Assembly: GCA_024362935.1 (NCBI GenBank)
Contig: JANCRA010000124.1
Span: 434,001-498,000, forward strand
DNA length: 64,000 nt
Source: Setophaga petechia
Taxonomy: Eukaryota; Chordata; Aves; Passeriformes; Parulidae
Direction: 5' to 3'
The position numbers were made by a program, and so were the translations under genes. The notes below the pieces were generated by a model that ran no database searches, was not told the DNA's origin, and saw nothing but the letters and a program-made list of their open reading frames with translations. Shown here in pieces: positions 21,701 to 33,700 of this stretch; position 1 is the first letter of the stretch, and each line of letters begins with the position of its first letter.

Positions 21701-24700
21701 GCCTGAGTAGCACTATCTTTTCTTTGAGTGCTTTCCTCCTCTTGTAGAAGAGAGATGGAAGCATGACCTGACAAGCAGCCATGAGATGAGAAGCCATTCC
21801 ACTGGGGCCCTGCAGCACAGGACAGCCAGTGCCTGCTGCTGTGTGCTGTTGAGGACCAAATGTGAGTGACAGACGCACGCTGCCCACACGAGGCTGTCCC
21901 TCGGGCTGCGCTGGCTCCCGGCTGGCACCGGGGAGGTGGCTGAGACCCCACTGGCTGGCACAGGGCAAGGATGCACCAGAGATGGCCCCAGCAATCACAG
22001 GCTGCTCTGACATGCACAGCTCTGCCCTTCAGCCTAAAAATAATCATCATTGCCTCCGCCGGCAGCTTCAAAGCCCAATACTGCTAACGTGAATCACTTA
22101 CTGTTGAGGCCTTCTTTGTTCACGATGGTGCTGCTCCCCAGTGCCTCATAGTACTGCTGGTTACTCATCAAGGTGTGCATGCCAAGGATGGCTACAGAAA
22201 CAGGAGAACAGGACTTACTGCAGGCTCCAGAGCCAGGAAAAGACTCTACAGCACACTATCTTTCCCTGTGCAAGCATAAAAAACTGTACAAAGGGAGGAC
22301 AAAGCCCCCCAGCTGACATAAATATACAACAGCGCTCCAATGTGCTTGCTTGTTTATTCCAGCCTGAGCCACAGGAGAAGAGGAACATCATCGTGGTGAC
22401 AACAAACATTCAAAGCTTCCCAGTAACCTACCTGACTCAGCATCACACAAAAATAATGGGGAGAAGACAGTAAAAAACTCAAAAAAATGCCATTGGTAGG
22501 TTTTAGTACAAGTGGCCCAGTCCAGCAGGAGCCTGCACATCCTCATCACCCTTGCTCGCTGGGCACATGCAACATAATTCCACAGCCCAGTTTTGGAGAA
22601 GAGCTGTGCCCCACATGGAGCCAAAGTGACTCCAAGGCAGCAAGGAAGGGACTGTCACCTGCAGCATAGCAATGCACATTGTGTTTTCACTCAACAGCAG
22701 GCTGGAGTGTGCACTTGGTACCTTTTGAAGGTGACATTGTGAGAAGCTAAAGCTCTGCTGTCTTGGTCAAAATGTAGAGAGTGGTGCTACAAAACACCTT
22801 CAAATGCTGTAAGAGCCCAAAAGCCAAACTCAGCCAATTTGTGTCTCTCAGACTCAAGACTGCAAAGTCAATATGCAAATGCAAATTAAACCATGTCTGG
22901 GGGCTCTGGTGAACTTCCTGCAAATGACATACAAGAAATCAGTGGCTTAGGAACTTTTGGGTAAAAAGTTTGTTTTGAAAAGTAACCCTGCTATGCACAG
23001 TAAGATCAAGTTGAAAATAAACTGATTTTTGAATCAATAACTTTTTTTTTTTAACCTAAATGACTTTTTAAAGAAAAATGCAGACACATGAATATTTGTT
23101 GAAACAGTGACATCTGAACAAATCTTGATCTCTGGATAGACACAGTTGTGAAAACAATAAAATCCAAAAATCCTTGCTTGCCTAAAATCCAAGCATGCTA
23201 CCACAAAGGCACTTTTTAGACTTGGTTGGCACCAGTCTGTCACCATGTTCTGTTGCTTTGGCCACGAAGGGCTGGAATTTGCAGGAGAAAGGTATCCTTG
23301 AAGCCTAGCACAAGAATAGGATCTGTTATGGTGACATGTTGCAGTGTGATGTCACGTTCCATCTAACAAAACTGGGAATTTAATTCCAATAGTGACAGCT
23401 CATCGTGACTCTGGGTTGCACAGGCTGGACAGCCAGAAGCAAAGTGTCTCAGTGAATTTCCCCATGGCCACCAGCACATTCCCAACTGGATCTCACAGAG
23501 CCAAGCAGTCTCCATCTGGAAGTCTGAGTGAGGCTGGGCACTTCAAGTGTGATTGTTTGTATTTTAGCTCGCCCTTTTCTCTGTCATTTTCTTGCAGATG
23601 GAATTTTCAGGAGTGCAACACAGGTTGGAAAAGGAATTTTCAGGCTCAGCATTTTGGTAACCCAGATAGTCCCCCAATCACAGCTTATTTGGACAATGAA
23701 ATCTCCCCAGCAGCCAGGAGTGTGAGTATCTGGACTGCAGAGAGGTAAGCATCTGCTGTCACGACCATGCATTATGGGGGCTCAAGCTTGTGTTGTTAGA
23801 CAAGAGGGACCCACTCTTTCTGAGTCTGGTGCTTATGGTGTACTCTCCACAGGGACTCAGGCAGAACGAAGGCACCCCATTTCTGTCTCCCTCACCTGAC
23901 CAAAGGCATGGGAGCCCCCTTCCAGGGCTACTGGGAGCCATCCTCCTGGCCTTGCCAAGGAAGGGAGCCAACACACCGCAGCTCACGATGGTCCCTGCTA
24001 AACAGGCAGGAGAAAATGAGCTCCTGATAAATGAATCCTGCTAAGCAGGCAGGAGCAAGGCTGTCACTGTCAACACTGATATTTCAGAACAGTTTGTATC
24101 AGATCAGTACTCCAGCTCCCACTTAAGTGTATGCTCCCAGCAACTGTAGAACAAGCTGCCCTGAAGAGTTTTCCATGGGACAATAATTGCTACACAGATC
24201 TGTAGCTTAGAAAGGCTGATTTTATAGGATAGAGCTTTATAGGACTCGAAAATCAACAGCCAAAAATAGTTAAATCCAGGGATGCAATGCTTGGCCAGGG
24301 TACATATGTTTGGGAGCCTTAATGCAGAAACACATTTCTAAGCCAGAAGATGGTATTATTATGTAGAATATGTCTAGCTGGTGCAGTTGTTCTACAGACT
24401 TTGTAAGTTTTACAGGCTTCCAGCAAGGACACTGCTAGGGAGTATGGAAACCTGAAGAGACAAAACTGGAAGAAGCAGCCAGTATCACTGAAATATTCAC
24501 TAACTGCTGGACTAGCAGAGCACATGTGAGGTTCATAAAGCATCATGGGGTGTCCATGTGTTCCTTTGGCCAAGGCATGCCCTATCCCAAGCACAGAGCT
24601 AAGTCCACACTATGGCCTTCAGCAACATACCAGTATTGCCATCTGACTGTCTGACCACACAAATCACAACAAACCCACCACTTAAAATGTGTTGAAAAAG

Positions 24701-27700
24701 CTCCTTAACAAAGACCAGGCCTGAGTGTCCACTGAAAGACTTCTACAACCTGGCAGATCCTTTACCAGATTGCACAAGAAATCCACTGTGTCTGCTTGAC
24801 TGTTTCCTAAGATTTGAAGAAAGTTTTGCTCTTGAATGTACAGGCTGGAATTAGCAACAGTCAGTGGCAGAGACAAAGGAAGAGATCAAACCACACACTG
24901 TTCCATAAATAAACCCTTCTTCTTCCTTCTCATCTTTGGTCCCCACTCTTGATTAAATCACACGGGCTGAGAGTAATTTTTTTAACAAATAAATGAATTC
25001 TGTCAGAACTGACAGTGTTTAGAGAAACAGCAAAAAGTGCAATAGCTCATTTGCCTCAAAAGAACACAATAACCCCTAGAAGGTGAACAACATTCACCCC
25101 CGATTACTGAGAAATTATTTTACCAGCAATGTCACAGAGTTCTGCATCAGAGGCATTAGCAAGGGCTTCCTCCAGTTCTGGCTCCAGAGTCACACTTTCC
25201 AAAACAGGATCCATTGGCTTCTGCTTGGGAATCCAAGCTTTTCCTATAAATGCAAAATGAGGTCACTCTCAGTATAAGCTACAGCGCCCAGCTCACAGCT
25301 ACCCTTGCAGATGCATTTCCATGTTGTGAGATTTGAAAAGTAGAAAGGACTGAGGGGGTACAAGAGAAAAATCAGAGGAGAAACTGAATCCCTTTCCATG
25401 AGCTTGGTCTGAGTCCTGCTGCCATGCGAAGGGGGAGGCACCTGCCGACATGGGCAGCTGCAGAGCTCAGCTCTTCCAGCAGCACGGCATCCACAGAAAC
25501 CCCGCAGCACACTGGAGCAGGATCATGGCTGTTCATAGCCCAGCACTCGAAAAGGCATGCACAGCCTGACCCTCACCTCTTTGAAGGCTGCACAAAAGGG
25601 GTGAAGGTTTGCCAGCACTCAAGAGAAGCCCGTCCCAGCACTGTGCAGGATCAGTCCTGCTACCAAGACACCTCTTGCTGTTGTGCATGTTGGCAAGGCA
25701 GATGGCACATTAGTCAAAAGAGGGTGGAAAGGAGGTGGTGGAAAGCTCTGGGAGCAAGTACAGACAGCACTTCAGTGAACATATGGGATGCAAGGAGGAG
25801 CAGGCTAAGGGCAGCTGGTCTAGCTCAACCCTATTGCAAAGAGCATGCCAGATGGAGACCCTGTGCTTTATCTCTCTGGGCAGCAGGAGGCCACAAAACA
25901 GACCTGTTCCCTGCAACTCAAAGGTGCAAATCCACAGGCCCAGCTGGTGATGCAAACTTGTCATCTTAGCTGCTTGCTCATGGCCTTTTCCTGAGGGGGG
26001 TACCCCCATGGACAGGAGGCTGGAGCTTTGAACGCAGTGGGCTCCCTGCCAGTCCCCATCCCACTGCTTGTGGCAACCTCTGGACAAGCCACACCGCCTT
26101 CTCCGCTAGGGCTGGCTGCATCCCAGGAGGAATGGGGCAGCAGACAGGGCTGATGATGGCCCTGCACAGCTGCTCCCAGCTCCTTGCTGGTCATGCTGCA
26201 ATGGGCAGCAGATCCTTCTCAGAGGCAGAATGGGTCAGGTCTGGGATTTCTCAACATGGCATACACCTGTGACAGCCCAAAAGAAAAGACAGAGGTTTGT
26301 GATGCTTTAAGACTCCACAGCAGGAAGCAGTCTGCTGGGTAATTCCAGCATTGCTGGGACAGGGGTAGGATGGCTCTGGGAATATTTTGGAGCAGTCCCC
26401 TGCCCTAAAATAGTCCTGGATCACTGCAGAGATAGTGACTGCAAAAGGCCTGGCCTAGCATGCCAGCCAGGACTATTTTTGTCACCTCTCTGAAACTAGA
26501 GTCAGTGGCACCAAAAGGGAGAAACAATCCTGCTGCTCAGGGATACGCAGAAAGGGGCTAAATTTAGCCACAAGGAAGAAGCAACTGCACCTCAGGGTCC
26601 CCTGGGACAAAATGGAGGCTGCCATAAAGAGCCTTTTGCTGCTATCCTCTGCCTGCATGCTGCCGCTCTGACAGAGAGAGCAGGAATCTGCCTCCTGAGA
26701 CACAGCTGCTCTTGCAAAAATAGGCAGAGTGTCATGTGCCTGCACAGCCAGGCACCTTCTGGTACTAAGCAGCAAAATGTCTGCCCTGGCTTGGTGTGGA
26801 GATCTGAAACCCCTGTCCCACCAGATGCATGGCTGGGCAAACTGTATGTACCTTCTGGTGGCTGCAACACCAGCAGGGAACAAGAGAAACAGGGCAAACT
26901 TAATTCTGCTGTCATGCAGTAACTCCTTCTGACACCTCAGTGACACCAGAATTTCTGGGGTTTAATTCTATTTTAATTTTAATTACCTAATTTCGGTCAA
27001 TTTCTAGGTTTTAGAAAGTTTTGTATCTCAGTGGTGCTTTGTTACAAGATTGAACTTTAAATTAAACAGTGCATGCATGATGATGACAACGTATGACACT
27101 TTATGTTGAAGTATGTCTGCCCAGCCCAACTCCCACCCTGCCCTGCAGCACGGCCAGGGACAGCACCTCCCATGGCCAACTAGTAAATCACCCTCCAAAC
27201 TGCAAACGTGGTGATTTATTTACAGCTTCGTCACAGCTGTGAATATGTAATTTACCATCTCTGGCTCACAGTCAATGTAAGTAGTGTCTTCTCTCAACAG
27301 CGTGTTACAAATGAAAATATGTTTCATGCTTTTGAGATCACAACAGACTGAAGTATGATGCTGCAGACTCAAAATGCTTGAAATACCTCTGTCTCCTGCA
27401 GAACACTGCTTCTACCTTTTGGACTCGCCAGGTGGGTAAGCAACACTGGACTGGGGGACATCTAAAAGGTATCAAACCAGTCTTCCTGATAGTACTCAAT
27501 TTACTCATTTACCTCTCTCAAGGACTACTTTAAAATTTTTTTTTAAATCTACAAATACTGCCTCAGGTTTTATTAAATGAACAGATTTTACACAAGCTCT
27601 TTTTAAGAGAGCCGTGTTGGTCAGTAAGGAGGCACCTTTCAGAAAGACCCTCAGTTAGGAAACATGTTCATATGCCCATATTTTCATGCATTTTTTTTTT

Positions 27701-30686
27701 CACACTGGACAACCAGATCTTCTGCTGCAGAGGAATCATGGTTCAGACGGAGACACAACAGCTGAGACAAGTTACTGAGAAGCTCCTGGAATGCAGAGGC
27801 AAGGACTGACCAGACCATGTCCCTTGTCAGATGATATTTGGAGTTCTAATGGGAACAGGACAGTCACACGGATAATGAGTCATATACAAGGAGAACAGCA
27901 AAAGATGCCAGAAGGAGAAGAAAAGAAAAGAGGCAGAGAAAACCCCTGCTCACAGGCCTCAGGCCATGCAGAGCAGGAGTGCAGCAGCCACTGCAGGGTA
28001 CGGTGCAGGAGGACACAACCAACAACCTGCAGGAGAGACTGGGAAATAAGGCAGGAGTTGTCAAGAGATTATGAAAATTAGATGGGAACTGCTGGGCCTT
28101 ATCACAGCTGCGGAGAGCTGTGGAGTTTCTCTACAGTGAGAAGCTCATGGAGGCAAAATGGAGAGTGAAAGGCAACAGTGAAACACGGAGCTTAACATGA
28201 GGAGCTCACAGGAGAACAGGGCAAGGAGGAACAGGAGAGGACAGAAGATGATTTCTTTCCCAGAACTTGATACAGATGCAGTGGCATGGGGATGGGAGAA
28301 GGCTGCACCGTGGTATAACTTCTGCCCAGCATTTAACAACATATCAGGTGGTGCCCAAATCAGCCAGCACAGGGACCTCTTGGGCCCACCCCAGTTTATC
28401 AGCCAGCCTGGGCTGGGGCTAGGCAGCAGAGAGGGCAGATTCACCACCCCAGCAGAGTCAAAAAGAAGTTTTATCTACACAGATCAGACATAATCCTTCT
28501 GCTGTGCACCCACTATGCCTTCATTGTGATACACCCAGCATAGTGCAAAGGATGACCATACCTCTCTTTTCACCCGTGAAAGGAACCAAGTCTTCTCGGT
28601 CTTTAATGTCCTTTGCCTGCTTTTCTAGGTGGGCCATGAGTTCCTCCCTTTTGAAGGGGCCAGTTGGTGGCTTTTGTGTCTGGTCCCGCTGCCTGAGCCC
28701 TGCTGGCAACAGTGCGTTCTAGACATGGAGGTGAGAAACACAGGTTATCTCTGCAGGCCACAATCCCCATCCATCAAACACTCTCCCCTCTGCATTCCCC
28801 TCACGGCACCACTCTTCCACAATGCTGGACAATTTGCTTCCCCTTGTGTCAAAGGTTATCTTCATTCAGCCCCACTGACTCCCACATCATCCAAGATACA
28901 TGATACTCCTTCCCCCCTTCAGTTTCAAATGCTGCCCAGTAGATGTTTCTCTGCAACATCCGTTTCAGCCCCTTCTTTCTGGAAGCTCTCAGCCACCTTC
29001 TCCCCACTACATGAGTCTGTGCAAGTGCCCACAATGCTCCATGTGTCCCAACAAAAATCAGTTCAGTTAAATCTCATGATCTTTCACAGAGCAGATCAGA
29101 GAGTTGTGGTGGTCTCTTCTGCCTTTCAGGATCCATCACAAAACTACAGAGAGGGTCTCACAGAGAAGATCACTTGGTTGCAGAGCAAAACCCCTGTGAA
29201 CCCCAGCTTTTTTTTCAAGCTGCCTCCTTGCTACTCAGTCACGTAAGCCTCCACAGGAAGCTGGTTTGTGCTCGACACATATGGCACGTAAACACCTGCT
29301 TATATTTAAATATAGAACAGCCTTAATGCAGTAAGTAAGACTATTCCCAGATTTGACACTAAGTATGTTCTTTAAAGCTTTACTGGATAGAAGTCAACAT
29401 TTACTTTTTAAGACATCCAAGATGATGCTGAACAACACACTTTGATTTTTCCATGCCTGCCTGATAAAAGTACTTCATTATAATTTATGTCTGTATCAGT
29501 GAAAAGCCTGGGAAGGAAAATTACTAACAGGAAGCAGTTAGAATCGGGCAACCCTGGAGGGCAAGAGACGTGTGTGAATTGCACAAGCAGGGAGGCATAG
29601 GAGACAGCTTGCTTCCACAGACTTCATGTTGTGCAAAGCAACAATGCAATCTTCAAGCAGATTACACCTGCACTGACAGATGTCCATAATTATTTTACCT
29701 TTCTTCATCTTTCACAGAATGCTGGCTCACCCCATGTCTTCTGAGGTAGCTGTTATCAGCCCATCAGCCCATACACTTACTTCCAGGAGCCAGTTTGCCA
29801 GCTCTCAAATATTTTCCTGCATTACAATTAAAAATACTGATGATGCAATCTACAGCACTGATCATTTACTCCAGAAACACTAACTGCATGTTGCAGGAAC
29901 AATTTCTCACTTGGCAGTGCCCGAGCTCCTCGAGTAACATTGGCGTAAACCAGAGGCCAACCAGTTGGCTCTGCACATCCCCTGCAACAGGGCAGTGCTG
30001 GCTCCAACAACCTTTCACCAGCTTGGCTCCAGCAGCCCCCACGTTTGCATATGTGCAGCTCCTGCTGATGCTAGGAGGTTGCTAAAAATAAACTGTCCCA
30101 CTTTGCAAAACTCCGGGATTTGGATTTCTGCCTAAATGGATGAAAATACAGGCCATTTGAAGTTTGTTACAAAAAACTCAAACCCAAAACACCAAAAAAA
30201 AAACCCCAGAAAACCCTCAAACCAAGCAACCTGCAAAGCATTCCCTCCAAGGTGGCCTGCTCAGAAAGAGAGATCAATTTTCCACAGGATTACTGCACTG
30301 CACCAGCCCTGGCTCACATTGCTGCTGAAAGTCACAGACGCTCATCACATTGGGAAAAGGGCAGGAAAACAGAAACAAAGATACACATGTAGACTGTGCT
30401 TCCAATGTAAAAAAATTCTTCTGTGTATCTGCATCCAGTCTCTTCTACTCTTGCTCCAAGTACAGGCTCTGCAAAGGATCCCACTGAAATACAGATTACT
30501 AATGCAGCCCACTCCCCCACAATTACAAAGATTCCCAACCTAATGCCTTAATTAAAAATTACTTACATCAGGATCCAGCTCTTCCAGTTCATTCTCTAAC
30601 TTCCTGAGCTCCTCCTCTGTCAGAGCTCCAAGGATCTGATCTTCATCCAGGTCTCGGTATTTTTCTAGCTCCTTTCTGTAAGACAT
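15716..30686 (-). CDS. TMOD1: TMOD1, tropomodulin-1 (erythrocyte-type tropomodulin)
   Basis: Tropomodulin-1 caps actin filament pointed ends together with tropomyosin in the red-cell membrane skeleton, striated-muscle thin filaments and lens fibres. Nine coding exons on the minus strand: 30567..30686, 28562..28718, 25124..25243, 22102..22191, 21535..21665, 19873..19980, 18248..18391, 17656..17800 and 15716..15780. The sum is 1080 nt, 359 aa plus stop, exactly the vertebrate TMOD1 length. Residues 1-38 are the first tropomyosin site ([16 protein letters not shown]), about 48-92 the first actin site ([10 protein letters not shown]), and about 109-144 the second tropomyosin site. Residues about 160-340 form the leucine-rich repeat actin site, and a basic tail ends in KCRTGV. 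All introns are GT-AG. A short 5' UTR segment adjoins the ATG (to 30718); further 5' UTR must lie upstream, probably at the 41-kb CpG island. Confidence 0.96.
17656..17800 (-). CDS. TMOD1: TMOD1 coding exon 8
   Basis: Encodes [20 protein letters not shown], then [20 protein letters not shown] and MMSNNDL. The acceptor is TAAAAG and the donor GTGAGT. It ends in phase 1. Confidence 0.97.
18248..18391 (-). CDS. TMOD1: TMOD1 coding exon 7
   Basis: 48 codons beginning [20 protein letters not shown] and ending LVELRIDNQ, two leucine-rich repeat units. The acceptor is TCCACAG and the donor GTGAAG. Confidence 0.97.
19873..19980 (-). CDS. TMOD1: TMOD1 coding exon 6
   Basis: 36 codons: [36 protein letters not shown]. 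The acceptor is GTCACAG and the donor GTAAGT. A leucine-rich repeat unit. Confidence 0.97.
21535..21665 (-). CDS. TMOD1: TMOD1 coding exon 5
   Basis: Encodes [20 protein letters not shown] and ends [10 protein letters not shown], the start of the leucine-rich repeat domain. The acceptor is CGCAG and the donor GTATTT. The last codon is ATG, where I recall Arg in mammals. Confidence 0.95.
22102..22191 (-). CDS. TMOD1: TMOD1 coding exon 4
   Basis: Encodes [20 protein letters not shown], then TIVNKEGLN. The acceptor is TCTGTAG and the donor GTAAGT. The split Ala and Ser codons join correctly to the neighbouring exons. Confidence 0.96.
25124..25243 (-). CDS. TMOD1: TMOD1 coding exon 3
   Basis: Encodes [16 protein letters not shown], then [19 protein letters not shown], the second tropomyosin-binding helix. 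The acceptor is TTATAG and the donor GTAAAA. It enters in phase 1 and leaves in phase 1. Confidence 0.96.
28562..28718 (-). CDS. TMOD1: TMOD1 coding exon 2
   Basis: Encodes [33 protein letters not shown] and [11 protein letters not shown], the first actin-binding site. The acceptor is TCTAG and the donor GTATGG. It ends in phase 1. Confidence 0.96.
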
Positions 30687-30718
30687 CTTAGAGGAGTCTC
30701 GTGGATCTCACTTTTAGG
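30567..30718 (-). CDS. TMOD1: TMOD1 coding exon 1 with 32 nt of 5' UTR
   Basis: Coding part is 30567..30686, 40 codons from [16 protein letters not shown] to ELDPD, the first tropomyosin-binding helix. The donor is GTAAGT. The acceptor TGTTACAG ends at 30719, so the exon is spliced to an upstream non-coding exon. Confidence 0.93.
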
Positions 30719-33700
30719 CTGTAACAGAACCTGATATGAAAACAAGACGTGTTAACACTGAACACATGAAGCACGATGCTGCAGCCTGCCTGGCTGGGGA
30801 ACACTGAACACTCCAGAGTTGGAGATTTGTGCTTGAAGCACAGCTGATTTCAAAAGATTGCTCAGACCCCCCCTTTCATATCCGACACACAGATAATCAC
30901 CCAGGGATGAGAGAGTAGCGCAGCTCCGGCAGCACATGGCCCTACCACGGATCTATGGGACAGGACTGAGGAAGTTCTTGGTACAGGCTAGGGATGTCTT
31001 TCTGCAAGCAGTGCCAGATGTTAATGTAGCATCCTGGGCACTTATTTCTTTGAAGGACAATAAACCATAAGTCATGAAGCATTCAGCTCTCACTCATGTC
31101 CTTAAGAGCCCCCAATAACCCGTCCTGCACATGGCACTCCAGATAACATTGTTACCGGAGGGGAAAACAGATTTGTAGCACCACAGAGTACCTCTGAGCC
31201 CTGAAGACTCCACGAGGCTGCAGTGCGTGGCACTTCTTCCCGTATTTTAAAGCCGCAAGGAGATCAGGAAGTATTAGCCACTCAGGTTCAGGAGGCTGCC
31301 AGTTAAATGTGCTATTTAGTGACCCACCTTTCCTTGGAAAGCACATGTTTGCACTGCTGCCAGCTAAGAAGCTGACCTGTGTGCTACTGCACGTTCTACA
31401 CCAACCCTGCAAGAAGAGAAGTGAATTGTCTATCTGGATAATCTCTGCTGAGCCCAAGGTTTGGCCCATGTCTCCTAATACAATGTGCCATACACAATCA
31501 TATGCATGTAACTGGACCTCTGCAAGCAAAAACACTGCAGAGAAAAAGGTTCAATGTGTTTAAAATATGCAGGTGGGTTAAAAGTACACTCAGCATAACA
31601 CACAAAAGCATATCCAACTCTGCTCTTTTGCTGACAGTCTCCTTCTGCTCCACAGCACTGCCTGTACATTTATATTCTTTTGGCTCTGTTTTTGCAGAGA
31701 ATACCGAGTCCAAGATAATTTAAAGTAACTTTTCTTAAAGTGTTGCTATTCTTTTAAGTGACATTTACATTAAAAATAACAGCAAGGCCTGTGTATTTTT
31801 TAGGGAGCCAAACATCTTTTGAGTTTCTATAAATGGTCTCTTTTCAGCTCCTGTGGAACATCAGAGCCCTACCCTGAATCACATCTTTCCAGCTTTGCTT
31901 GTCCCCTCCAGACAGATTATGCTCTTATGATCACTCTTCATTAGTGGAGAAGTTTCTTTATGCAAGTTACAACACAGCTGCTGTTCCAGATAGGAAAATT
32001 ATCTTTAGCTTGGTCACAAAAGGGCACAGTAATGCACACATGCTTGCTCAACAGCAAGCTCTTAAATTTAGAAGCTGTCATCTTGTCAGACGTTTGGTTC
32101 CCCACTAGTGTGATGGCAATTCCTGCATCACTCACATTCCTGCCACTCGGCACTTAGGAAGCGCGAGGAGATGGTGCCTTCTTGATGAGAGAAACAGCCC
32201 CTGAAACTCCCTCAGTTTCTCTGGGAACTGAGAGGGTGAAAATCAGCTTTTCACTGGGCTGGTTTGCTCCAAGGAGCAGCCATCAGCCCGCGGGCACCGG
32301 AGCCAAGGGCAGCCAGCAGGTGGAGGGAAGCAGGAGCGGTGTGGCTCAGTGGGTCTGGCTGGGTGGGGGGAAGGAACCCCACACTCCTGTGCTTCACCAG
32401 CACCCTGTAGCACTCAGCGCAGGGCTCCCTGTGCTGCGAGGCTGGCAGGCAGCAGCCACACACCAGTCAGCCTACGGGCCATGTCCCGCAGCTCAGCCCC
32501 TGCAAGCCTGCCTTTCCTGCAGGCACAGAGAAGGGCACAGCCTTTACTGCAGTTGCCCATGAACACTGAGGCAGGAGATCCTAGAATAGCAGCCTGGACT
32601 TGGATCTGGATATGTGCTGTGCTACTGCAGCCTTGGATAGTGCACGAGCCACCACCAGCCTGGATTTCATATGCCATATGTAGTTTTGACCATTCTGCCA
32701 TGGAAGGAGCTGGAGCTAGGAGCAAGCAGAAGGGCAGAGAATAATCCACTCCAGGCTGCTAAATTCCCTAAAATGGCTTAAAATACCCACACCTGCCACA
32801 CACAGAGCAATATCTGTCTTGGTTACATGAGGACAACTATTCCCAGAGGCAGACACAGACCCTTCCCAGGAATGCAGGCAAGACTGCAAGCAGGGGCCTG
32901 TCTGGGAGCAGAGTGCAGCCCTGCAGGGTGACCTTGTTGCCTCCCTCCAGAAGGACAGAGATGTCAGCACCGAGAGGCAGGACAGACACGGGATGTCAGT
33001 GCACAGAGGCAACGCTTCTGGAAAACGCCTCAGGTTTCAAAGCATCTTGCAGAGATATGAAGCTGCGGCTGCATATAGAAAAGGCCCTGAGGGCTGAAGA
33101 CAGGTGCAGAGCCTGCTGAAACGCAGCTGAAATCCCCGTGGAGAGAATTTAATTTGCTACGTACCCCAAAGAGAAGTGTTGGGGGGCACAGTGCCCTCCC
33201 AGATTGCTGGTGCAGCTGGACGGTGCCAGCACCTCGCACACTTCCCATGGAGAGCACACTGAGAGGACTGCTCACGGAGAGGAGCAGCCTTGCCCGTGGC
33301 AGCAGGACATTCTGTACTGCTCCCCTGCCTGCAGAACCAGCCATTCAGCTCCGTCTCCTCCTGCACAGCCGCCAGGACCAGTGTGTTCGCTGGCACTCCC
33401 TTATCTCCACATCCCAGGCCTCTTCTACCCTATCTTGCTAATGAGTGCTGGGAGAAAAAGCAAACCAGTCCATCTGCTGTAAATGGAAGAGGGCTTTGAA
33501 CTGCCAGTGATAAGAAAGCAGGTAAATTCTGCCTAAGTGAAATTGTTTTCATTTGTACAGAATACTGGAACACCCACCACCCCAAAACGGTTCTCCCTGA
33601 CTTGTGCCAGAGTATAAGCATGGTTTAACACAGGTTCCACCTTCACCTCAGCTCAAACTAAACAAGATCCTTCAGCAGAACTTGAGTTCTCACTCTTTTT

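Larger units (their letters stand above)
15781..30566 (-). other. TMOD1 introns between coding exons
   Basis: Introns are 15781-17655, 17801-18247, 18392-19872, 19981-21534, 21666-22101, 22192-25123, 25244-28561 and 28719-30566. I found no nested gene, RNA gene or intact transposon. Plus-strand open frames near 18060-18866 are antisense shadows of GC-rich exon 7 and its flanks. Confidence 0.65.
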